Shown here: one piece after another, positions 12,501 through 22,400 of the stretch | How the letters are laid out: each line of letters opens with the position of its first letter | Numbering within the stretch: the stretch's first letter is position 1 | Assembly: GCA_000149265.1 (NCBI GenBank) | Contig: CH002809.1 | Coordinates: forward strand, 989,856-1,053,855 | DNA: 64,000 bases | Reading direction: 5' to 3' | DNA from: Ciona savignyi | Taxonomy: Eukaryota; Chordata; Ascidiacea; Phlebobranchia; Cionidae | Program-made: the position numbers and the translations under genes | Notes under the pieces: model-generated | Database searches by the model: none | What the model saw: the letters and a program-made list of their open reading frames with translations, nothing else | What the model was told of the DNA's origin: nothing

Positions 12501-13268
12501 GTTCAATATACATTGATATTTTTCCTGTAATATAAACAAAAAATACTACAGGAATTGCACATTACACGTCGATATTAATGTAGGCTTGTCGATATTAATG
12601 TTAAAAGCTTGCAAATAAATGTTAATAATTTTACAAAGTGTTGAGTAAATAAAAACTATGAAATAACTCATATAAAACACAAAACACAGTCCATCTTAAT
12701 GACGAAACACAACTTAACTAAGTGACAAAACAAAACTCATCTTAACGAAAAAACGAAAGTAAACTTAATGACATAATACAAGTTATCTCGATTACAAAAC
12801 AAAATATTTCTCAGTAATGAAACATGCCAAAGCATAACTGATCGCACTGAAAAAAAGAAACATTATCTGATTGACAAAACAAAACACATATGAACGACAC
12901 AATACAATTAATCCTAATAACAAAACACAGTTATCTTATTTCCAAAGCACAACAAATCTCAATGAAAACACAACACAAATCCTATTGACAAAGAATTCGG
13001 TTCGGTGATACTAGTTTAAAATATTGCAACACTGAAGCCATGCCTAGTCGCTTAGTTGATTACTAACCTCAATTTTCTGAGTTGGACATATCAATGGAGA
13101 ATTATTAAGACCTGATAATTCAATTCCAGACGTTGATTCTTTATGAACATTAACATCCACCCATGTTGCCAATGCTCTAGATTCTTGCTCAGTCATGTTC
13201 GCTAAACTCCCGATATTATTACTTAAAACCTTCTCCAACGTAGTTAGTGCTGAACGCGGAAATAATAC
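3553..13268 (-). CDS. Very large uncharacterised disordered protein (about 1,970 aa), at least 6 exons
   Basis: I do not recognise this protein. Six minus-strand exons join with matching phase: 13268-13068, 12524-9399, 9129-9003, 8637-8266, 7039-6213 and 4812-3553, giving 1,971 codons with the stop. Each junction has GT/AG. Donors include GAG|GTTAGT, GAG|GTAATT, CAAG|GTACGT and CAG|GTACGT; acceptors include ATTACAG, CATACAG, TAGCAG and AACCAG. The 3.1 kb exon encodes a low-complexity region rich in Ser, Lys, Arg and Asn, with basic clusters such as KKRKREP and RSKKRAIP and acidic patches, which suggests an unstructured nuclear protein (inference). The only part that looks folded is in exon 7039-6213 (PSTAIVFFRKRRIPYIQMKV; IRDIAFTLKTAPVDFLRDIT). 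The last exon is Pro/Ser/Thr-rich. The 5' end is unsure: exon 13268 opens at an acceptor, so either an upstream exon exists or translation starts at the in-frame ATG at 13196. An AATAAA lies at 3386-3391 on this strand. The 3' end is also unsure, because CAG|GTAATT just before the stop could be a donor. Confidence 0.7.
4813..6212. other. Intron of the large minus-strand gene
   Basis: About 1.4 kb between the exons ending at 4812 and 6213. It is AT-rich with only short random frames. I see no repeat family or second gene in it. Confidence 0.6.
7040..8265. other. Intron of the large minus-strand gene
   Basis: About 1.2 kb, AT-rich, no recognisable element. The acceptor at its 3' end (TTTCCATAG) keeps phase 1 with the exon ending at 8266. 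Confidence 0.6.
12670..12995. repeat. Degenerate A-rich tandem repeat in an intron
   Basis: Loose repeats built around GACAAAACACAA and CTTAATGACAAAAC recur about every 20-40 bases across the intron between the first two identified exons of the large gene. The units are too diverged to give a period. Confidence 0.5.
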
Positions 13269-16200
13269 CTAAGCGAGATAGGATAGATTAATAATAGCTT
13301 GCTATTCACCGGATGCATTACGTCACTGATAATGGCGCTAATATTCCGCTAAACCAACAAACTATAAATCAATCTAAACAAAATGTAGATACTTCTATTG
13401 CAAGACGTGCCGTGTTCTCTGTACTGTTGTGCAACGCAATCGAAACTAATGAGAATACATGTGTTTATACAGTCGACCCTTAAACATTCCGAGAACTACT
13501 TGCGTGATAAAAAAAACATTGCGTATTTAATTGTGAGGCACCAAGGCTTTTATTGGTGTTATCATCGTGTGTGGCGTGCTCAATAAAAATGTATGCTTAT
13601 TTTTTTATCCGTGTAAGATTACCATTTGTATTAATATACTGGTAAACTCGTTCCCGACCGTCGGGTCACTGGACAAATTGCAGTACATTTAATACAATAT
13701 AAGCATTGTTACAGCTTTTGTTTAACCGAATAATCTGTCCAAAGTTTCGAATCCGTGATGGGTAATTACCAAGACCGTTTTTGTGTAGAATTTGGTATAT
13801 GTATTTGTCGAGTTTAACGTTAAACTACAAATCATACTTGAACTTGTTTTCCAAAATCGTTCGAGTTAAGGTTTGCCATATGGCCTGAACACACTGTTTG
13901 GAACGAGAAAAAGAAAGTCACCTACCTGCTGCACGAAACTAAGCGGAGCCATCCATACACCTTGCCGTTTGAAACATGGCAGTTTGAACCCGTTGCAACA
14001 TACCATTGAACATTCGCTTGTCTTAAACATAATAGTATTGGTAACTTACAGCATATCAGTTGAATAGAGGCTTACATCTAAATTGTGTGAACGACAATTG
14101 TCTTTTATTTTAAAGAAGATATTAGCTTAGCGGGTCAATAGACCGCGTCCGACAGTTTGGAACTCATTGTTGCGAGTTGGTATTAGACAAAACTTGTATT
14201 GGAACAACAAAGAAGACAAAGCAAACTGACAGGTATCACAATGTTTTTAATTTTGTAGTTCTTTCTAACGAAGCAAGACGCTGTATTAGTTAAACAAAGC
14301 TTTCGATATTCCGAGTATATGATTCACGCTTTGGTAATATTAAACCATTTCCTGTATTCCATTGAATTAAAACTGACTCAACACCTGACATGACTTCATT
14401 TCTATTACAATACCTAAAGCAGCATGGTATGTGTTGCCAAGAAACTTGTAATATAATCCCGCTTGTTCGAAAAAGGCTTTTTGAGAACGTCTTTTGTAAT
14501 TGATAATACTAGATGCTCAGTGAACAACGCTTCGTTTCATCTACCATAAAAGAAGGTTATTCAATAACGAACAGGAATGCTCTGTCTATAGCAAGTACGC
14601 GGCTTTGCTTAATGATTAACTACCTGTATTTTACCAAGCACTGCTTGGGACTAGCTGAGTTTGCGGTAGGTTGACTTGGATAAACAAAAAGTCTTACGTA
14701 ATGCTTTATCACTGTCTTGTTAGTGTTTATTATAAACGTTTAAAGTGACTGTTTTTTAACCGGGCCGGTGCGAATTAACAAAAAACTCATAAGAAATAAC
14801 AAACAAAAAGTATTATTGCCATTAACCTGTCAACTGTTTAAGATCAACAACAATTTTCAATCGATAAACTGGTTCCCGACGCCAAACCACACTCTATAAC
14901 GAAAACCTTTCCAACCACTCCATATTTAGACCTCGGATTTGTGAAAACACTTTTCTATGATACCCCCGCTGGTAACTGACAATTGAGAAACGTGAAACCA
15001 ACTGAAAAAAAATCCTTTGTTGACCTGACTCGTAAAGTTGATCACATTGTTCCAGCCGTTTGTGGAAACCGTTCATGCTCTGTCAAGCGTGCCAAGGCGC
15101 TAGCTAACTAAGCGTATAGTCGCGCGGATAAACGAAAAAACCGCCCATGGCATTGTTATGCCAAAAATGGCTGCGTTATAAGTAGAAATGGGTCATTATG
15201 GTGTAAAACGTGGAAGAATTCACTCAAAGACTAAGATTTCGATTTGTCGGTATATTAATATACAATTGAAAACAATATTTTGTGTTCGACCTCACCAAAA
15301 TGAACAAATCTATTTTCAAATTGTAAGATTGCACAATTCATGGAATATACGCTTGACTGCCTGCACCTTTTGAACAGCTAATAGTTTTATGTTGTTTATT
15401 TCATTAAAAGGATCGTGAAACAATAAGGATTTTCAAAAATTCCCCAAATCCGCAACTTATAAGGCGAATTAAAAATTACATTCAAGTGAATTGTACGCAA
15501 TCCCATGCAGAATTAACAAACATTGAAGCAATACAATAGCCGGAAATTGGGCGACAATTCAATAATAACAGTGCTTGGCTTTAAGTATTACAGCATAAGT
15601 TGTTGTGGGACCAATATCGACAAAATTTATATCCTTTTTTTTTAATGACGTGTTCTAACGACTGTTCGTTTTGCCGTCTTTTCCCGTTCGTGTATCGTGA
15701 TTATATTGGTTTGCCATTTTTAAAAACTGGGGCAAAAAATGAATAAACTAAACTAAACTAAAATCGCAATGTCTTCGCAATATTGAGTTGTAACTTAGCA
15801 ACGACAGCAACAAACTTAAAGCAATGTATATGTTTGCATACAGTTGTTGTTTGTATCCAATCAAACCACCATAAATAAAACTTTATTTTATTAAAAATAT
15901 AGTTGTACCATAGCCACATACTTACAGAACTGAGGTAATCATGAAAACCAATCTATACCCAACATTATCATCAAAACTACCTGGAAAACCTCACTTTACC
16001 TATTTCATTTTTGCAACCGTGATTTACTCGTCACTATTGTTCCAATTTTAAATCGCATACTGTATATAATTCGGTAACGCTAACCATTCGTCTACGCCTG
16101 CTAAATAGGAATTTGTCGTGTTTTTACCTTTCTCAAAACGAGTCATGATTTACTCGCAAAATAAACCTAGCTCTAACGATCCAACCTTTATTTTTGCGTG

Positions 16201-17038
16201 CAGTTTCCTTCTGTCATTGCTTCCGTCCTTCCTATAGTTATGTAACATGAGCACACGTAGCTCAATAAAGCCTAAGAAACCTGGGGAATCCCCAATTTCA
16301 CCATTCCCGCCGGGTAGATCTCCAGGTGAATTGTGAAATAAAGCAAACATTGCGAAATCGAGACTGAACGTTATTAAACACACAATGTACATTGGGCCGA
16401 ATCATACAACACTATATGTATATAAAGAATCTTGTCCAGTGTGTTAAACAAAAGCGCAGATGTTTTTTAACTAAAACGATCAATATATAAAAAGATGTGA
16501 CTCATTGTCATGTCTAAGCATATGTCGCTTATACTGAATAAACCAACAATCCAATACATAAGGTTTGGCCGGTTAGCTAAAGATAGCGTATAACCACTTA
16601 ATAGACCTCCGTACTCGGTCGGAATTGACGAGTGGTCTTTGTTTTCTTAGTAACAATGGAGGCGATTCCTCTAGTTGTTTGGTTTGTGCTAGGCTATGTT
16701 CGGTGTTCTCATTTAGCTGTGAAATTTTGTATTAAAGCAGAGCTAAGGTGCTGATACAAAGTTCCCGATGTACGAAGGGATACCTTTTTAGGTAAAACTA
16801 TCTTGTTTAACTAAAGATTTGAAGTTTAATTTTAAATTGTGAAAAAATCGAAGACGTCCTGTGGCAGGATTTTGAGTGACAGCCCTTTTTGTGAGGTCAG
16901 TTTGCATTGGAGAGATAGGGATAATAAATGGCCGAACGCCTTCTAAAAGGAGGGGAGCAAAGGCGGTCTTCAGGTAGCTGAAAGGTTGTAGGATCGAAAC
17001 CGGTCGCTGGCTAGACGGTTAGGACCTTGGACAAGTGA
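13269..17038. other. Intergenic spacer, mostly unexplained
   Basis: I see no exon series on either strand. It holds an element C copy (15637-15768) and a faint SINE-A remnant near 13645-13690 (GTCGGGTCACTGGACAAATT). Several 60-80 codon frames exist but have no splice context or family resemblance. Confidence 0.5.
15637..15768. repeat. Element C copy
   Basis: It carries GACGTGTTCTAACGACTG, GTTTTGCCGTCTTTTCCCG, GGGGCAAAAAATGAATAAAC and a terminal AAACTAAACT. The same order of motifs, in one orientation or the other, is at 22836, 28968, 35231, 42947 and 44082. Confidence 0.85.
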
Positions 17039-17120
17039 TATTATAGGTTATACTCAAAATGTTTTAATTATAGGTTATACTCAAAATGTTTTAATTATAG
17101 GTTATACTCAAAATGTTATA
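17039..17120. repeat. 27-bp tandem repeat, three copies
   Basis: ATAGGTTATACTCAAAATG plus TTTTAATT occurs three times in a row with almost no divergence, which suggests recent expansion. Confidence 0.95.
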
Positions 17121-17976
17121 GGTAAACTGACGGTTACTTATGTGAAACCGTTTCTTGTCTGCTCCCCATAAGGAAGATAAAACATGAATTATAAAGAGAG
17201 TGTTAACCACCACAAATGTAAAACTATTTTGATTGTACGCATTATGTTGCTGTATGCAGCAACGATCGGTTTTTCTCGTGACCTATTTAATCACCCTTGG
17301 TATATTTCATACAAAAGGATATTGTTTGTAACATCTTTAAAACATGTATCACCTTCAAAAACAACTCCATTATAATACATTTTAACTATTTATCGTGGTT
17401 GAGTTTATGGGGTTATTCGATAAACGGATGAAGATGGGTATGATGTACCTACAGTTTTTGTTCGTATTAAAATTATCTATCCATTCACGCCTAGCTTTAT
17501 GTCTTCATGTGCCTCATACATGATATAATATAGTGTATTATACTAAGGAAAACCATTTAAACGTGAATATATAGGGAATTGCGATAATTTTTGTTTATAC
17601 TAAATTTTCTATCGATTTATGTTGGTTTTAAATTTAGTTTTTTATATACGAGGTAATTGTGGATTATAATGGCATGCGTACTTATATATTAATTTCACGA
17701 GGTGAATTATGTTATTTCGCCCCCACTTGCCTAATTTTTTTTATACATTTACAACTTACATTTACAACTTATAATTTAGGACAGCGTGGTTTAACTACAG
17801 GCCCGATATGATTTTTGCGGCCCGCGAGTTTTCAGAGTATTGTAATTTGTAGTTTTGTTACAGTGTTACAGTTGTCAGTTATTTTATTTAAAACAAGCAA
17901 AGCATCTTTTAATAGTCGCAAGACTCATGTAAATGGCCCGTAAGTTAAAAGTAGTTAGACCACGCTGCTTTAGGAG
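17121..17976. other. Intergenic, no gene seen
   Basis: AT-rich sequence with no convincing exon, RNA gene or shared repeat. The frame at 17184-17375 lacks coding features. Confidence 0.5.
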
Positions 17977-18262
17977 GTTAGGATAAGATATTCATGTTTA
18001 TCCTTGTAAATAGGAAAACCAAGGGGGTTAACACACGGGCAATCGTCAGATCACCTCGCGCCCACCGTCGGGTTACCGGAACTATTGCAGTGTGTTGTGT
18101 ATAATTCACATGTTCCTTTAATTTAGTAGAACCCATTAGTTCACTGGGATCAGGCAATGTCCGCTAATTACATTGCCTAAGGACCTAAACGACTAGCTAG
18201 CGATCAGTTTCGAACATGCAACCCCTCGACTGAAAGGCGAAGCACTACACCACCAGACTTAT
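17977..18262 (-). repeat. SINE-A copy
   Basis: Nearly full-length minus-oriented copy from TAGGATAAGATATTCATG to the tRNA-like head CCACCAGACTTATC, with moderate divergence. Confidence 0.85.
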
Positions 18263-18371
18263 CTGTTGTAAGTAAACGGTAATCCTTTTGAGTCGCGAAA
18301 TGTTGACTGTACAAGAATAAGCGGGACAAAAATGCAAAAAAAACTTGCTCTAAATTTGTCACTGCCATCCA

Positions 18372-18492
18372 ATTCCCAATTGATTTAACTGATTTTATTT
18401 GCAACTAAGTCACACAAAGCGAAATAGGAGCGAAATATATCATAAGCCACTGCAGAGTAGTTTTAAAAACACGGCCTCCTGCTGCACAGGGT
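18372..18492. repeat. Repeat family G, inverted relative to 35632-35735
   Basis: AAATATATCATAAGCCACTG, AGAGTAGTTTTAAAAACACG and GCCTCCTGCTGCACAGGG match the reverse complement of 35632-35735. The homology extends into AACTGATTTTATTTGC, so a dispersed element of about 120 bp is present twice. Confidence 0.85.
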
Positions 18493-19030
18493 GATATTAA
18501 ACAACTATAAAACAGTCCAAAGTGATTCGCTCTTTTCTTTTTGTTATTATCGGGCGTAAAATAAAACTGATCACTTCAGTGTTTTTAAGGTTTTGAGGAA
18601 TTATTACGAAAATTGTTTGGGGCGGTTAAGAGGCTTTTGCATTTTTTCATCGTAATGAAATTTGGAAACAATTTATTGGCAGTTCTAATATGGTGTATAG
18701 GCCTAATATAGCACAGACTAAAGAATATACATGTAATCAGCCCGAGTAGATACTTCATGTACAATAACACAAAATTTGGAACAGGGTGCCAAAAATTGTT
18801 GGGAATACCAAAAGAAGGTTAATGTTGAGTGTGGAACCCCCGCTGGGCAACCCTGTTAATGTAAACAAATCGTTTAAATCAGCCAAAGACGTTTTGTTGC
18901 ATTGTCGTAAAATGATTATACAGCATTCGTGATATGCAAATCCATTTTGACGATGGTGAAGTTTGGCACAAAGTGCTGTTAAGTGCTCGTCGGTTCATAT
19001 ATGATTAACCATCATCTAAAACTATACGAT

Positions 19031-19322
19031 AGGGATAGGATAGGATATTTATGTTTATCCCTGTGAATGGGAAAACCAAGAGGGTTAACACACGAGCAAT
19101 CGTCAGATCACCTCGCGCCCACCGTCGGGTTACCGGAGCTATTGCAGTGTGTTGTGTATGATTCACACATTCCTTCAATTAAGATGAACCCATTAATCCG
19201 CTGGGTTTAGGCAAATGTCCGTTAAGTGACTTGCCCAAGGACACAACCGACTAGCTAGCGACCAGTTTCGCAGCTGCAACCTTTCGATTGAAAGGTGACG
19301 CGCTTAACCACCAGACTAAACC
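19031..19322 (-). repeat. SINE-A copy, full length
   Basis: Runs from the GGATAGGATAGGATATTTATG tail motif through CACCGTCGGGTTACCGGAGC to ACGCGCTTAACCACCAGAC, in minus orientation, downstream of the LU/EGF gene. Confidence 0.9.
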
Positions 19323-19488
19323 GTAGTACAAATAAACTATACAACCATAAAGATAACCATAAAATCGCTCTAGATGGAACCGCAATTGAAATTGGGGTAT
19401 TAACCTTGTAAATTTGGTAGTTCGCTTTTGAGATACTACCAAAACTATGGTAGTTCGCTTTGTAGAAGTGATATTAGGCAGTGTATGT

Positions 19489-22400
19489 TTAAGTAATAAA
19501 AATGTAACAAATAAAACATGCAAACAAATCGAGTATGTTAACAGTAAGGAGAAAGTTCCGACCTTGGTTGCAACCGGTCGTCGAACAAGTTACGTTGCAA
19601 CTTCGAAGTGTGGTTGACCCAACCGTGGTAGTGGTGCAAGTGTTTCCGTGGTCGAATCGCGTGCAACCTCTTTCCATTGAGCGTGTGAACCCGGGCTGGG
19701 TAGCTGGAGATTAAAAGGTTCTAATTAATATATTTAGAGTTGTTCTTCATACTTTAAGAATTATTGTGTTGTGTATTTTGAAACTTTGAGTTTAAACTGT
19801 CTGACTTGGGTGGGATGTTTATATATCTTATCTATGAATGGGAACACATATTATCACACGAGCAGTCCAATTACCTTGTGCCTTATGTCATATTACTTGT
19901 TATTGCAGTGTGTTGTATATTGCTTCTGATTGAAACGTTTATTTTTGTCCGCTAAATGCCTGCCCAAGGAGACAGCCGTTTGCCAATGACTAGATTTTTA
20001 TGTGCAACCGATTGGTTAAACACTGAACGCTCTTACCGATTGAGATATCCGACAGTACAAAAAAAGCAATAGCAGAAAAACATTACAAACAGTGAACATG
20101 AACATATATGTGAGAACTAATACCACTGGTGGATGACTGAAGATTCTTGTTGTGGTAATAACATCGATCAAAGTAGGGGTGGCTGCATTGACGAGCTTGC
20201 GGTGGGCTCTGATGGCATTGGCCGAAAGAACCGACGTTGCTGGAAGAACATTGGGCACACAGCGGACGAGCGGCTGCAAAGCATCAAATTTGTATCGATT
20301 TTTTTTTACCGAGCCAAGTTTCGAACCCATGATGGGCTCGTCACAAGGACCGTTTTTTGTATAAGAGTAGGTATATGTATCGGTCGCGTTAACCATTTGG
20401 CCACACGACCGTACAGTATCGATTTTTTTACAGCTACAAGAATGTAATGCTTGTACTCACGCCAACCGGTGTTGCATCCGTCCATTTTGCAAGTTTCTTT
20501 GCACACAACACGGTCGGCACTGAGCGTGCCGACCTTAGTAGTTGTGCAACCTTTGGTTACTGCAGCGGTGGCACAATCACGATACACACTTTCCAGCTGG
20601 TAAACTGGGTTTTCATCTGTTAACCGAGATGTAGTAAGTATTTTTAACAAGTTTGGAGGGGGGAAATTAAAAGGAGGGAAAACTAGAAGGAGGAAAGGAA
20701 GGAAACTGCACACTATAATGAAGATAGTAACATTAAAATCAGTTTTAAACATAATGTTGGAGTTAAGGTTAGTTCTGGAGTTGAGTTAGTGAATAGGGCA
20801 GGGTTTAAATTTGTTTTCGTAATTTTAGTGTGCAGTTTCCATCCTTCCCTCTTTCCCGTTTCCCTTCTTTTAGTGTTACTTAGTTTGGAGTCGAAATGAC
20901 TTACCATTAAAAGTGAGATCCTCCTTGTTCGCCATCAGGTACGTGGCGTTCATAGAGCAATGTGTTGTGCCCGCTGGACATAGTGTGCGTGCTGTGGCCG
21001 AGTTACAAAGGCCGTTTCCAGATTTATCCTCGCACACCACGCAATACACAGCTTTAGTTTCGCTTCCGGTAATCAAACCATCGGCTAAAACGAAGTATGT
21101 AGGCTGAGTTTATACGGCGGGAGTTGCTAGGATAAAACATTAGACTTACGGCTAAATGTGTTGCAGCCATTACTTTCACAAGTCGACGTGCAAGTGTATT
21201 CGTGATGGCCGACAAAACGGGAGTCCATTAAAGCTGAAAACCGACATCGGTCCGGCGTTTGTTGCACGTTTGAGCATCCACGCGTTATCACGGAACGAAT
21301 AACTGCGCCCGCTGTACAAGTAATATCACAATTTACATGATGTGTTTATCTTGCTGGGAAATCAAACATACTGCTGTCAATGGTGTGAGACCATGAGGCC
21401 TCGCAGAATTTGTAGGAGGCGACATTTGCAGGGCAGGGGGTGGACGTGGTCATTGTTTCGCATGTAGCATCAGTGACGCTATTGCACTGAACGCAAGAGC
21501 GGGTGGTAACAGCTACGGCAGCTGCAAAATAAACGGGTTTTAACTTGCTTGTATTATGTGAGAATCGTTTCTACAAAAAACAAAGTTTTAAAATAGTGAA
21601 TAGTAGCGTGTGTGACGAGGGAGGGCGTTTCACCCTGTAGTCCAGTGGAAGAATACCTAAAAAACAACACGCTACATAATATCCTTATTTATATGAGAAG
21701 CCGGAAGCCCTCTAAGGGAGGCCGGAAGTAACTGCACTGAAAGTGTTGGCAAATTGTATCGTATCATTTTAAACCGCTGTGGTCTTGCGTGGTTGATGCG
21801 AATAACTGTGGTCTTGCGTGGGTCGCTGTGGTTTTGCGTGGTTGATGCCTAAATCAAAACTAAGCCAATTGCATGCACACAAATTTGGTACCAGATCATG
21901 CAACAGACCTGTACTTACCAGGAGTTTGACATTCGTTACCAGAAAAGCCGGCATTACATACACAGCTGCCTGTAAAGAAATTGCAATAACCTTGGTTTGT
22001 TGCTGAGTTGCAATTGTTCGATCCATCGGTACAAGTCCGTAAGCCCACTGAAAGAAAACATATATTTCACCAGGTGGAATTTATCAGTAAGTGAATTAGC
22101 AATGTTTTAAAATTAAGCAATTTTAACAGTCCCTGTTGAGTGGTTGGTTCTTTCAAATTATATACGAAAATTTATTCAAATAATGCATTTCGTGACCATT
22201 CCAATCGCCTTTCGAATGTTGTTAGTAACATAATACATATACCAAAATCAAGTAGAAATACACAACTCCTATTTTAGTCCAATAACACTGGCTTGTCAAC
22301 GCTATTTTTTGTATATTGTGAAATATTATTATTACCAAAACTTAACAAGGTGCCTTTAAATACTACAGGATCGCTTCGATTGAGCGTTTGAATCGCTTGG

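Noticed and set aside
16150-16392. 80-codon minus-strand frame in the spacer
   Set aside because: No splice context, family resemblance or neighbouring exon.
20016-20396. Minus-strand 126-codon frame covering LU exon 9
   Set aside because: The phase-1 reading of 20124-20273 gives the cysteine-rich LU half-domain; this longer frame reads the exon out of phase and runs into a SINE-B.
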